This document shows, in pieces, positions 1 to 8,024 of a stretch of DNA of 46,555 nucleotides. A program made the translations under genes and the position numbers. Position 1 is the stretch's first letter. Each line of letters opens with the position of its first letter. Location of the stretch: IMG/VR virus record IMGVR_UViG_3300032213_002526, positions 1 to 46,555 of that record; one strand, 5' to 3'. Under the pieces are notes generated by a model. That model was not told the DNA's origin. It worked only from the letters and a program-made list of their open reading frames with translations, and searched no databases. This DNA comes from a virus.

Positions 1-612
1 TCGAAAGGGCAGATGCGTCAGTTCAGCCGCCGGGCTTCCTACGCCTGGGCGAAACAACTCGACGGCAGCGACCCGCGAACAGACGCAGGGGCAACGATCA
101 GCGGGGCCGCTCTGGTGGCCAACAGGATCGGATTCGCCCCCGAGGAACTGGTCCCCTACTACCAGGGTGGGTATCAGCCTGGGGTTCCGAATGAGCAACA
201 GGCCAGAGAGGCTGCCAGTCCATTCCGGGTGCGGTCGATCACCCCAATCAAGTCCTATGCGGACCTCGATCGCTTCTGCACCTCTGGCGGTGGTGCTGTC
301 GTGTTCGGCATTCACTGGCTGACCGGCTGGGACGGCCTGCGAGGCCGGGCGGAACTCGATCAGATTCCCGGCGGCGGCTCGCTCGGTGGCCATGCTCTCG
401 CGACCGGCACATGGGTCACGAGGAACGGCGAGCGGTGGTACGACATTTACAACTCGCACGGCCCGCAGTGGGGTTCGAGCGGGGCAATCCTGACCGCTCC
501 GCATGTGCTCGACTACCAGATCCGAAACTCGCCGTTCGGCTGGATGGGGATCAGTGACATGGCGGACGTGACGCCGCGGCCGGTCTCTTGGACGGAGGTT
601 TCGTTCGGATGA
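1..612 (+). CDS. Papain-like cysteine protease (C1 family), C-terminal part, begins at 46326
   Basis: This is residues 74-276 of the protease that starts at 46326. It follows the papain fold order. A stretch FSRRASYAWAKQLDG matches the usual helix after the active-site cysteine. The catalytic histidine is in GGHALATG (His204 of the joined protein) and the catalytic asparagine is in YNSHGPQWG (Asn224), like the NSWGxxWG of papain. All four key residues are present, so the enzyme should be active. An ATG at base 13 would give a 199-residue product without the catalytic cysteine, so it is not the real start. The stop overlaps the ATG of the next gene (ATGA). Confidence 0.85.
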   Translation, partial: SKGQMRQFSRRASYAWAKQLDGSDPRTDAGATISGAALVANRIGFAPEELVPYYQGGYQPGVPNEQQAREAASPFRVRSITPIKSYADLDRFCTSGGGAVVFGIHWLTGWDGLRGRAELDQIPGGGSLGGHALATGTWVTRNGERWYDIYNSHGPQWGSSGAILTAPHVLDYQIRNSPFGWMGISDMADVTPRPVSWTEVSFG

Positions 613-1148
613 ACACTCACCTCGCCGTTATCGCTGTCGTTGCTCTGTGCCTGTCCGGCTGTGCGGACCTGCCCGCCTCGTTCGGTCGCGAGCCAGCGAT
701 CGAAGAGCCGTCGATCAAGTTTACTTTCGAGGCCTCACCTGCCGATCAGAAGGCAACGCCAGTCCCGAAGCCCCCATCGCCAGGACCTTCGAAGCCCGGC
801 CCCTCTCCAACCCCGCTCCCCGAGCCGGCCGCCGGTCCCATCGTGCCCATACAGCCGTTCCCGATCCCCGAGCGCACCGAGCTGCCGGAGATTGCGGTCG
901 ATGTCTGGTTCGGCCCGCGATGCCCGCCCTGTGATCGCCTGATGAGCGAGATGAAGAAAGGCAACGGGCGCCGCCGAATCGCTTGGACGTGGCGGGATCA
1001 CTCGTTCCCGGCTGCATCGATCGTCGATGGTGAAGCTCGAATCCCGTACATCGAATGGACCGCACGCGGGACCAGGTGGAACTTCCGCGGCTTCATCACC
1101 CGCGAAGAACTCGAAGCCCGCATCGCCAGAACGGAGTCGGGGCGATGA
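609..1148 (+). CDS. Lipoprotein with a thioredoxin-like CPPC domain
   Basis: The protein has 179 residues. A short signal sequence ends in the lipobox LSGC, so Cys18 should be lipidated and the protein anchored in a membrane outside the cytoplasm. Residues about 45-90 are a flexible Pro/Ser linker. The C-terminal domain has WFGPRCPPCDRL with the redox pair Cys105-Cys108, and a likely cis-proline in IPYIEW, which is the thioredoxin-fold arrangement. Disulfide reduction or exchange is the expected activity. Translation is probably coupled to the protease gene (ATGA overlap). A disulfide-cleaving thioredoxin beside a cysteine protease suggests that both act on the same envelope target, or that one activates the other (inference). 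It could instead help fold the cysteine-rich tail proteins. Confidence 0.75.
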   Translation: MNTHLAVIAVVALCLSGCADLPASFGREPAIEEPSIKFTFEASPADQKATPVPKPPSPGPSKPGPSPTPLPEPAAGPIVPIQPFPIPERTELPEIAVDVWFGPRCPPCDRLMSEMKKGNGRRRIAWTWRDHSFPAASIVDGEARIPYIEWTARGTRWNFRGFITREELEARIARTESGR

Positions 1149-1456
1149 TCGAGCTACTCCGACAAATGCAGGGCCGGTGGACGATCACGCCCCCCGCGAA
1201 CGTGAGCGAGATCACCGCGGGCGGGTTTCGCGTGTCTCTGCCTGACGATCTGGTCATGACGGTCGACGAGGACATCGAGGGCACGCGGCTGACGTTCGCA
1301 CCGCCCTATCTGCGGGTGACGAAGGCCAGCGCGAACCCGTTTCTCAAGCTCGTGTTCGCGTGGGCAACGAAGAACGTCCGCGAAGTGGTGTTGCGGCTGT
1401 CGGGTGGAATCGTGGTTCGGGATGAGCACGGCAACGAACTGGCGAGGACGGAATGA
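1145..1456 (+). CDS. Hypothetical protein, 103 aa
   Basis: The ATG overlaps the stop of the thioredoxin-like lipoprotein gene (ATGA), and its own stop overlaps the next ATG, so it is embedded in a tightly coupled set. Alternating polar and hydrophobic stretches (FRVSLPDDLVMTVDED, RLTFAPPYLRVTK, VVLRLSGGIVVRDE) predict mostly beta structure. I see no signal peptide, membrane segment or known motif. Its position between envelope-attack and fibre genes is the only clue to function. Confidence 0.7.
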   Translation: MIELLRQMQGRWTITPPANVSEITAGGFRVSLPDDLVMTVDEDIEGTRLTFAPPYLRVTKASANPFLKLVFAWATKNVREVVLRLSGGIVVRDEHGNELARTE

Positions 1457-1791
1457 ACACAGTCGATGCCACCGCTGAGATTTCGGAGCGAGTTCACGCC
1501 TGTCAAGGGCATGTGATGGACCTGGGCACGAGCGTGCAACGGTTCGTTCCGCTCGCCTCGACTCTCATCCATCACGAGCTGACGACGGTGGGATACGCAG
1601 GGCAATCGCCCCGCACGCGGCGAGAGATGGAACGGCGGATCGCCAATCAGGTGCGGGAAAGTCAGAAGGTTTCGTTCTTCGCAAACCCGTGGCTCTGGTG
1701 GCAGATCGGGGTGATGGTGGCGCGGCTGATCGCGTTCCTGTGGGACGAGATGCAGGCGAAGCGAGCGACGGAAGGCGGTTATCATGCCTGA
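1453..1791 (+). CDS. Hypothetical protein with C-terminal hydrophobic segment, 112 aa
   Basis: It starts in an ATGA overlap. The N-terminal 80 residues are mixed helical with many charged residues. A hydrophobic aromatic stretch near residues 76-98 (NPWLWWQIGVMVARLIAF) could be a membrane segment or an amphipathic helix. No family is recognised. The neighbours suggest an accessory late protein, possibly part of the lysis or envelope cassette. Confidence 0.65.
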   Translation: MNTVDATAEISERVHACQGHVMDLGTSVQRFVPLASTLIHHELTTVGYAGQSPRTRREMERRIANQVRESQKVSFFANPWLWWQIGVMVARLIAFLWDEMQAKRATEGGYHA

Positions 1792-2386
1792 CACGGGATG
1801 GAAGCCAGTCACGTCGGCACGGAGCGATAGCGTCAGTGCTCCGAGTGGAGCTTCTCAGGACTGGACCGCAACTACATCGACTCTCACGGCGTGCTTGTCG
1901 GCCGTGGGTGGTGGATCTGCTCAGGTGGGATTGGGTTCGCTGACTGCTGGCGCTCGAACTCGATGGCTAGTAGCTCATGCTCCCGATATGTCGCTGGTCC
2001 CAGACTCGGCAACGATCAATGGAATTGAATGGAGAATCAGCGCTCGAAGCCAATCAGATGCGATCATTCGCGTTGATCAGGTTTGGGGCAGAAAGACGAC
2101 AACTAACGGCGCAAACGTGGGGAGCAACCTTGCATCAAGCCCCCAGAATTTTCCGTTTTCGTTTGGAAACGTAACCTTCGGTTCTGTGTCGAGTCTCGGG
2201 GGAGCGACGTGGACCCCATCAGAGATAAAGAATTCCGGATTCGGGGTTGCGATTTCGATCGTCAACATCGACGGGGAGTTTGAGTCGCAGCCGCAAATTG
2301 ACATCATCGAAGCAAGGGTTACCTACACCGAGGCGAGCGGTTCGAAACACTCTCGACCGTCTCTTGGGTTTCCGTTGGGGCTGTAA
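1784..2386 (+). CDS. Probable tail fibre or appendage protein, 200 aa
   Basis: The gene overlaps the preceding one by 8 bp. It is rich in Ser, Thr, Gly and Asn, with short hydrophobic strands and almost no lysine, as in beta-sandwich fibre and lectin-like phage domains (for example NGIEWRISARSQSD and QPQIDIIEARVTYTE). The next genes are a spike-base protein and fibres, so a receptor-binding or fibre-associated role is likely. The exact family is not recognised. Codon use is less GC-biased than in the neighbours, as often seen in fast-evolving host-range genes. Confidence 0.6.
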   Translation: MPDTGWKPVTSARSDSVSAPSGASQDWTATTSTLTACLSAVGGGSAQVGLGSLTAGARTRWLVAHAPDMSLVPDSATINGIEWRISARSQSDAIIRVDQVWGRKTTTNGANVGSNLASSPQNFPFSFGNVTFGSVSSLGGATWTPSEIKNSGFGVAISIVNIDGEFESQPQIDIIEARVTYTEASGSKHSRPSLGFPLGL

Positions 2387-2420
2387 CCTGGCCACGGTCA
2401 TTGTTTAGAGAAAGAACATC

Positions 2421-2690
2421 ATGCCTTCCGATGATAACTACTCGCATCATGCGCCCGGCCTGTCTTCGCCTGCCACGAACGGCGAAGCAGTCACCCCGAG
2501 CGATTCCGCATCATTCACCAAGGCTTCTCGTGCTCTGTACGTGGGCGGGGCGGGGACAGTCGTTGCCGTGATGAAGGACGGGACAACGCTGACTTTCGTC
2601 GGAGTTCCGGCGGGGGCGATTCTGCCGATCCGGGCAACGCGGGTGAACTCAACCAGTACGACTGCAACCAACATCGTCGCCCTGTACTAA
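2421..2690 (+). CDS. Spike base protein, RCAP_Rcc01079-like
   Basis: The 89-residue protein matches the typical spike-base pattern: an N-terminal SSPATNGEAVTPSDS segment, then TRALYVGG-like text (SRALYVGGAGTVVAVMKDG), then TLTFVGVPAGAILPIR and a final TTATNIVALY. This small family is known from gene transfer agents and siphophages with GTA-like tails, where it sits at the base of the head or tail spikes. The gene stands between two fibre-like genes, in keeping with that role. I base this on recall of the family pattern. Confidence 0.7.
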   Translation: MPSDDNYSHHAPGLSSPATNGEAVTPSDSASFTKASRALYVGGAGTVVAVMKDGTTLTFVGVPAGAILPIRATRVNSTSTTATNIVALY

Positions 2691-2723
2691 CCCGTTTCGC
2701 CGTTCCGCCCCACAAGGTAGATC

Positions 2724-3980
2724 ATGGGCCTCATCATCGCCGATCGCGTGCGCGAAACCTCGACAACCAGCGGGACTGGCCAGCTAACGCTCGCCGGGGC
2801 TGTGACGGGGTTTCGCACGTTCGCTTCGGTGTGTTCAATCGGCGACGAGGTCCAGTACGTCATTACCGAGGGGGCCTTGTGGGAAGTCGGCGTTGGCATC
2901 TACTCGGGGCAGCTTGTGCGGTCAACGGTATTGGCGTCGAGCAACGCGGGATCACTAGTGTCGTTCACGGGGGCGTCAAAAGATGTGGTGCTGACGCTGC
3001 CCGCGCGGGCGGCTGCGGGGATTCCCAATCGGAACCTGCTGGTCAATTCGTCGTTCCGAATCTGGCAGCGGGGTACGTCGCTAACACTGGCTGACGGGGC
3101 GATGGGGCCGGATGGCTGGTTCTTACTGTCTGAGAGCGGAAGCGTAACGTGTGCGCCGGGGTCGAACTTCTATGGGGTTGGAGTCGGAAAGTACGCAGTA
3201 GCTGGCGTGACATCGACGCAGCGGGTCGGATTTGGGCAGGTACTGTTTAGTCAGGACGCTTACGACCTCGATAACTTCTGGTTTCAGTGTGACGTGTTCA
3301 CGAGCGCTACCAAGACCGTCCGCGCTGCGGTCCTGTACGGGGGCGGAACAACGGACGCGCAGACGCGAGACATGGTCAATAACTGGGCCAGCACAACCTA
3401 TACCGCCGGGAATTTCTTTCATGCCAACTGGGTGCCGTTGGCGGTTGCGCAGGGAGTTGCAAGCGCTACTGGATATCGATTCTCGTTCCCTGTCACAGTG
3501 CCCGGCGGTCACAAAAACCTAGGTGTGCTGATCTGGACGGAGACACAGCTTACATCCGGGAATGAATTCTACATTGGCGAGCCAATCCTGTCGGACGCTG
3601 GTTGCCCACAAATCTACCTGCCGCCCAGCTACTCCGACGAACTGACCGCCTGCCTCGCCCGCTACACCAAGACTTTCGGCCTAACAACCGCCCCGGTCCA
3701 GAACATCGGCAACGCTCAAGGCGCACTGCGAGCAACCGGCAACGGCAGCGGAGTTGATATCGACTGGCGGTTCCCGGTGCCTATGCGAAAGATTCCGACG
3801 ATCACGACGTTCAACCCGCTTGCCGCAAACGCAAATTGGAGAGACCAGACCGCGAGCGCGGATCGCACGGTAACGCTTGGAACCGCAACGACAAGCGCCG
3901 TTGCGATCAATGCGGGATCAACGACGAGCGGAAATCAAATGTCAATTCATGCCACGGCCGAAGCGGAGCCGTGTTCATAG
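2724..3980 (+). CDS. Tail fibre / host adhesion protein, 418 aa
   Basis: The N-terminal 90 residues (DRVRETSTTSGTGQLTLAG, then LVRSTVLASSNAGSLVSF) match the attachment module found in many phage fibres and GTA head spikes. The middle contains NLLVNSSFRIWQRGTS and GPDGWFL, the start of a jelly-roll carbohydrate-binding-like domain common in tail fibres. The C-terminus is a Thr/Ala-rich beta region. It should bind the cell surface. Its position directly after the spike-base gene supports assembly on that base. Confidence 0.7.
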   Translation: MGLIIADRVRETSTTSGTGQLTLAGAVTGFRTFASVCSIGDEVQYVITEGALWEVGVGIYSGQLVRSTVLASSNAGSLVSFTGASKDVVLTLPARAAAGIPNRNLLVNSSFRIWQRGTSLTLADGAMGPDGWFLLSESGSVTCAPGSNFYGVGVGKYAVAGVTSTQRVGFGQVLFSQDAYDLDNFWFQCDVFTSATKTVRAAVLYGGGTTDAQTRDMVNNWASTTYTAGNFFHANWVPLAVAQGVASATGYRFSFPVTVPGGHKNLGVLIWTETQLTSGNEFYIGEPILSDAGCPQIYLPPSYSDELTACLARYTKTFGLTTAPVQNIGNAQGALRATGNGSGVDIDWRFPVPMRKIPTITTFNPLAANANWRDQTASADRTVTLGTATTSAVAINAGSTTSGNQMSIHATAEAEPCS

Positions 3981-4003
3981 TTCACTGAGAGGGTAGATCA
4001 ATC

Positions 4004-4432
4004 ATGGCCGTTGCACCGAATGAAGGTCGCGTCGTTCTCGTCAACAACCTGCTCGCGGGCGGGACGTTGGAAGCGTGGTCGCTGAGGCTGTTCAAGAACG
4101 ACTACACGCCGGTCGTCGGGTCTGTCTTGGCCGACTTCACGCAGGCCGACTTCACGGGGTATTCCGCTAAGACCTTGACACGCTCGCAGACGGGATCGAC
4201 CTGGGGGGCCGCCTCGATCGCCAGCAACATCGCCCAGAGCGAGTATGCCACCGATCAGAGCTTCACCTACACCGGGGCGACCTCGCAGAGCGTTTACGGC
4301 TGGTACATCGTCGGGGCAACGTCGGGCAAGGTGATCCTCGCTCATCGGTGGACCGATGGGGCGCGTGTCGCGGTGGGAGATGGGCAGATCAACGTGAACG
4401 ACATCACATTCCAGATGAGCAACCCGGCCTAA
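4004..4432 (+). CDS. Probable small tail/fibre structural protein, 142 aa
   Basis: The protein starts MAVAPNEGRVVLVNNLLAGG and contains WSLRLFKNDYTP and SVYGWYIVGA. This beta-rich, low-lysine style is seen in phage appendage proteins. It lies in the fibre block 23 bp after the preceding fibre gene. No enzymatic motif is visible. It is most likely a beta-sandwich subunit of the tail tip or a spike. Confidence 0.55.
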   Translation: MAVAPNEGRVVLVNNLLAGGTLEAWSLRLFKNDYTPVVGSVLADFTQADFTGYSAKTLTRSQTGSTWGAASIASNIAQSEYATDQSFTYTGATSQSVYGWYIVGATSGKVILAHRWTDGARVAVGDGQINVNDITFQMSNPA

Positions 4433-4477
4433 TCAAAGCCCGGCACATCAAAGGCAACGAAAGGCCCGCCTGCTTCC

Positions 4478-5488
4478 ATGCTTCTCGGCCAGTACGCATT
4501 CTCTGCCGCCGCATTCAGCGAGCATCCGACGACATCGGATGTGCTTGCCAGCGGTGGCGTTGCGTGCGGAGCTGCTACGGGCGTGGCGTGCGTCTACACC
4601 GTCGGGGCCTCGGGGGGCGTTGCCGTCTCTGGATTCGCAGGCGTGGTGCTCGTCTCGACGGTCACTGCTTCCGGGGGAGTCGCTGTCTCTGGGGTCTCGG
4701 TCGTTCAGTTGATCCAAGCCACCACCGCTTCGGGTGGCGTTGCAACCGGGGGGGCGTCAGCAGTTGACCAGGTCCAGGCGGTAACCGCGCAAGGCGGGAT
4801 TGCGGTGGGAGCGAGCGCAGACGTTGCCTCGGCTTCGACCGTGCTCGCCTCGGGTGGGATCGACGTCTCTGGCTCTGTTGACGTTGCCTCGGTTGCGGTC
4901 GTGAGTGCTGCGGGAAGAGTGGCTGTTGCCGGAGCTGTGGGAGTTTCGCAGGTCTCGGCGGTGACGGCGGCCGGCGGGGTCACTGTCGGTGGGGCTGTTG
5001 ACGTTGCCTCTGTTTCCACCGTCCAGGCGGCCGGCGGGGTCGCCCTGTCGGTCAGTTCCGCGGTCAATCAGACGGCAACGGTCACCGCCTCGGGTGGCAT
5101 CGCGATCACGGCTTCGACCGGAGTTGCCACAGTCTCCATGGTCACCGCCTCGGGCGGGGTTTCGGTCTCCGGGGTCTCTGGGGTCGTTGCTGTCTCGACC
5201 GTCACCGCTTCCGGGGGCGTGGCGATCGGTGGGACGCTCGTCGCCTTAATCCCAGCCACCGATTACTCCTTCCAGTTCCTCACCAGCGGCAATCTGCCGT
5301 TCGCGTGGTGTCCGAATCCAAGGTCATTCCGGGCGCCCCGGGCGAGCTCGCCGTTCGAGTCCTGCGGCTGCGACTCGATCTTCCGGGCCACCCGACCGGC
5401 CGCGGGGTTCACCGTAGAGCGAGCGTCAACACAGTTCACAGGGGCGTTGCGGATCGCAGCCTCGGCCAATCCGATCCAGGGGGCATGA
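4478..5488 (+). CDS. Repeat protein of twelve 20-residue units, putative fibre or adhesin
   Basis: The 336-residue protein has a 21-residue leader, then twelve tandem 20-residue repeats (residues 22-261) of the pattern V-T-A-S-G-G-V-A-V-S-G-x-x-x-V-x-x-V-S-T, then a 75-residue tail. The repeats are almost free of charge and aromatics, which suits a beta-solenoid or an elongated stack. The exact 20-residue register points to expansion by recombination. It sits among fibre genes, so a shaft-like adhesin is likely. The tail (from about 5261) is also open in a second frame, so a past frameshift there cannot be excluded. Confidence 0.6.
   Translation: MLLGQYAFSAAAFSEHPTTSDVLASGGVACGAATGVACVYTVGASGGVAVSGFAGVVLVSTVTASGGVAVSGVSVVQLIQATTASGGVATGGASAVDQVQAVTAQGGIAVGASADVASASTVLASGGIDVSGSVDVASVAVVSAAGRVAVAGAVGVSQVSAVTAAGGVTVGGAVDVASVSTVQAAGGVALSVSSAVNQTATVTASGGIAITASTGVATVSMVTASGGVSVSGVSGVVAVSTVTASGGVAIGGTLVALIPATDYSFQFLTSGNLPFAWCPNPRSFRAPRASSPFESCGCDSIFRATRPAAGFTVERASTQFTGALRIAASANPIQGA
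4541..5260 (+). repeat. Twelve 60-bp tandem coding repeats
   Basis: There are twelve in-frame units of exactly 60 bp, each starting with a Val codon followed by an Ala/Ser-Gly-Gly core. Units are diverged at the DNA level, but the core is kept in all except the seventh, where GG is GR. There is no indel in 720 bp. Copy-number change by slippage or recombination between units would alter shaft length. Confidence 0.9.
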
Positions 5489-5835
5489 TGGCAACGGAAT
5501 ACACGCGGGTCACCGCAGCACAGATTTTCGTCAAGCATCCCGACGCGGCCCGCACGATTCCGGCGGTGTTCTCGCGTGAGCTGGGAGTTGGGGAAACGCT
5601 CACGGGATCGCCCACAGCAACAGCAACACCCTCGGGCCTGACGGTCGCCAGTGTCTCGATCGAGGGGAGCGCATTCACGACCGAGGAAGGCGAGACGATT
5701 CCGGCCAGCGAGGCGGTCAAGTTCAAGGTGAGCGGTGGGACTGAAGACACGGACTACGAAGTGAAGGTGAGCTGCGGAACGTCGCTCGGTGACACGCTGG
5801 TGATGATCTGCCGGGTGCAAGTGAGGGCGAGATAG
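5485..5835 (+). CDS. Probable fibre-tail adaptor-like beta-sandwich protein, 116 aa
   Basis: The ATG overlaps the stop of the repeat protein (ATGA). The sequence has the layout of small Ig-like phage structural domains: LGVGETLTGSPTATATPSGLTV in the middle and KFKVSGGTEDTDYEVKVSC near the end, resembling fibre-tail adaptor proteins of siphophages. It probably joins an appendage to the virion. A decoration-type Ig domain is the alternative. An upstream in-frame extension to 5305 exists but overlaps the repeat protein, so it is rejected. Confidence 0.5.
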   Translation: MMATEYTRVTAAQIFVKHPDAARTIPAVFSRELGVGETLTGSPTATATPSGLTVASVSIEGSAFTTEEGETIPASEAVKFKVSGGTEDTDYEVKVSCGTSLGDTLVMICRVQVRAR

Positions 5836-6413
5836 TGGCCAGTGGCCGGAAGAGAAGGCAACGTCGGGCGAGGCTGACCGAGGTCAAATCACTCGAACGG
5901 AACACTCCGCCGGGGGAAGGATCGCAACCGGGGGAAGGATCGACCCCAGATGCAAAGCCCGTCGAATCCGAGGTGATGTTCGGGGACGGAGCTTTACACG
6001 CTGGTAAGGGGAACATGGTACTGGCCCGGCGAGCATTCCGAGAACGCTGGCCGATGACGGACGAGCGGCGGGCGATGCTCTTGGACCAGATGTTCGGCAT
6101 TGTTGAGAGAAGCCCAGATCCGCGAAACAAGATCGCCGCGGCGAAGGTGATCGTCACCGCCGACTCGATCAACGTGAACCAGCAGAAGATCGACACTCCA
6201 AAGGAAAGCAACGTCAACCTGAACGTCTCCGGCGGGATGGCCGTCGGGGTCTCGGTTGGTGCAGTGACCGCCAGTCTACGCGAGCAGATGCTCAACGATG
6301 ATCGTTACCTCGACTTCCTGCGACTTGGTCCGCCAGACGGCAACGCCAGCCCTGTACGCGCGGACGGTGAGCCGGGGCCGGTGGAAGATGGCGAGGCACC
6401 TGGCGGCCCTTGA
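5835..6413 (+). CDS. Probable terminase small subunit, 192 aa
   Basis: The GTG start shares one base with the preceding stop. A basic N-terminus (SGRKRRQRRARL) is followed by a disordered Pro/Gly stretch, a helical domain (residues about 60-110, with RRAFRERWPMTDERRAMLLDQM) and an oligomerisation-like C-terminal region. The gene lies directly before, and overlaps by 116 bp, the large terminase gene. That position is the main argument for DNA recognition at packaging start. The sequence alone does not name a known TerS family. Confidence 0.55.
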   Translation: MASGRKRRQRRARLTEVKSLERNTPPGEGSQPGEGSTPDAKPVESEVMFGDGALHAGKGNMVLARRAFRERWPMTDERRAMLLDQMFGIVERSPDPRNKIAAAKVIVTADSINVNQQKIDTPKESNVNLNVSGGMAVGVSVGAVTASLREQMLNDDRYLDFLRLGPPDGNASPVRADGEPGPVEDGEAPGGP

Positions 6414-7728
6414 TCGGGCGGTGATTCGGACGGCCTACAAGCCCAACGGCCGGCTGCTGGTTCAGATGCCGCCTCGGCACGGGAAGTCGGAATACCTCAG
6501 CAAATACCTGCCGTCGCACTACCTGGGCACGTTCCCGGATCGCCGCGTGATCCTTACGTCCTATGAAGCGGGGTTCGCCGCTCAGTGGGGCCGGAAGGCG
6601 CGGACACTGACAGAGGAATTCGGCAACGACATCTTCGCGGTGAAGGTCAATCCCAGATCGTCAGCGGCAGACCGCTGGGATATTGAGGGCCGCGAAGGCG
6701 GGATGCAGACAGCCGGGGCAGGCGGGGCGATCACGGGAAAGGGGGCCGACCTGCTGATCGTCGATGACCCGTTCAAGAACTGGGAAGAGGCGATGAGCCC
6801 CACGATCCGAGACAGCGTCTGGGACTGGTGGCAATCCACCGCCTATACCCGGCTCGAACCTGGGGCGTCAGTGATCGTGCTGCAGACGCGATGGCACGAG
6901 GACGACTTGATTGGGCGGCTGCGGAAGGCTCAGGCGGCCGGGGACGAGTTCGCGGAGCAGTGGGATGTTGTCCACTTCCCCGCGATCAACGACAACGAGG
7001 AAGCCCTCTGGCCGGAGCGGTACGACATCAACCGGCTGCGACAGATTGAGCAGGCCGTTGGGCCCTACAAGTGGAGCTGCCTCTACCAGCAGAAACCCAC
7101 GCTCGCGACTCAATCCGAATGGCCGGAATCGTACTGGTCAAACATCTGGGCGGATCGCTGGCCTGATCGATTCGAGCTTGCTTCGATCGCGATCGACCCG
7201 TCGAAGGGGAAAGACGCGAAAAAAGGGGACTATTCCGCCATCGTGTTCGTCGGGTTGTGCGGGGGGCTGCTGTACGTTGACGCCGACATTGAGCGGCGCC
7301 CGCCGTCGCAGATCGTTGCCGATTCCATCACGTTCTATCGTCACAATCCGTCTGATGGAGTGTTGTTGGAGTCGAATCAATTCCAGGAACTTTTGGCGAC
7401 AGAATTCGACAATCAGTGTCGATCGGGGCATATTCCGCCGTTGCCGTTGCATCTGATCGAAAATCGCGTGAACAAGAACGTGAGAATTGGGCGACTCGAC
7501 CCGTATTTCTCACGCGGATTGATTCGGTTTCGCAACACTCCGGGTTGTAAGTTGCTGCTTTCGCAGCTCCGGGAGTGGCCCCTCGCGCATCACGATGATG
7601 GACCTGACGCGCTGGAGATGGCGATTCGCTTGCTGGATCAAATGTCGCAGATCCCGACGGGCGCGAACGCGGTGAACGTGGATGAATACGGCAACGAACT
7701 CACCGAGATTTCTTACGCTGTGGTATGA
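6298..7728 (+). CDS. terL: Terminase large subunit
   Basis: The 476-residue packaging motor has an N-terminal ATPase with Walker A MPPRHGKS (57-64), Walker B LLIVDDP (near 152-158) and the coupling segment QTRWHEDDLIGRL. The C-terminal RNase H-like nuclease shows AIDPSKG (acidic residue near 300) and HDDGPDALEM (near 432). It translocates DNA into the prohead and cuts concatemers. The start at 6298 lies inside the small subunit gene. An ATG at 6388 would remove the first 30 residues, part of which resembles the usual N-terminal region, so the longer form is preferred. Confidence 0.93.
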   Translation: MIVTSTSCDLVRQTATPALYARTVSRGRWKMARHLAALDRAVIRTAYKPNGRLLVQMPPRHGKSEYLSKYLPSHYLGTFPDRRVILTSYEAGFAAQWGRKARTLTEEFGNDIFAVKVNPRSSAADRWDIEGREGGMQTAGAGGAITGKGADLLIVDDPFKNWEEAMSPTIRDSVWDWWQSTAYTRLEPGASVIVLQTRWHEDDLIGRLRKAQAAGDEFAEQWDVVHFPAINDNEEALWPERYDINRLRQIEQAVGPYKWSCLYQQKPTLATQSEWPESYWSNIWADRWPDRFELASIAIDPSKGKDAKKGDYSAIVFVGLCGGLLYVDADIERRPPSQIVADSITFYRHNPSDGVLLESNQFQELLATEFDNQCRSGHIPPLPLHLIENRVNKNVRIGRLDPYFSRGLIRFRNTPGCKLLLSQLREWPLAHHDDGPDALEMAIRLLDQMSQIPTGANAVNVDEYGNELTEISYAVV

Positions 7729-8024
7729 GGAATCGCAGGATGCAGTTACTCTTCCCCGGAATGCCGGAGCCTGATCAGCCGAAACCGAAGCGAAAGTTTC
7801 GGATTCAGCCGCAACCGGTATGCCCGGTTCACGCGGTTCCGATGCTCGCGGGATCGACAACGGAAACAGTCCGGTATTGCTACTGCCCGGTGAAGGGATG
7901 CAAACAATCCGCGAAACAATCCAGAGTGTTTCGCGATGAGTTCGAGAGTCGTTTCGAGGGTCAATTCGACGATTCCCAAACTAGCTTACAGCTATCTGTA
8001 AATGCGGAGTTGGCTTTGGCGTGA
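7725..8024 (+). CDS. Small zinc-finger protein, 99 aa
   Basis: It starts in an ATGA overlap with terL. It carries CPVHAVPM and then YCYCPVKGCKQ, a Cys/His set that could bind one zinc ion. The rest is polar, with a basic N-terminal region (KPKRKFR). Its place between terL and portal is common for small HNH or zinc-finger proteins that help packaging, but no HNH catalytic motif is seen. The function is unknown. Confidence 0.6.
   Translation: MRNRRMQLLFPGMPEPDQPKPKRKFRIQPQPVCPVHAVPMLAGSTTETVRYCYCPVKGCKQSAKQSRVFRDEFESRFEGQFDDSQTSLQLSVNAELALA

Noticed and set aside
4541-5260. CRISPR-like array suggested by the regular 60-bp spacing
   Set aside because: Units are diverged, in frame and without repeat-spacer alternation; they are protein repeats.
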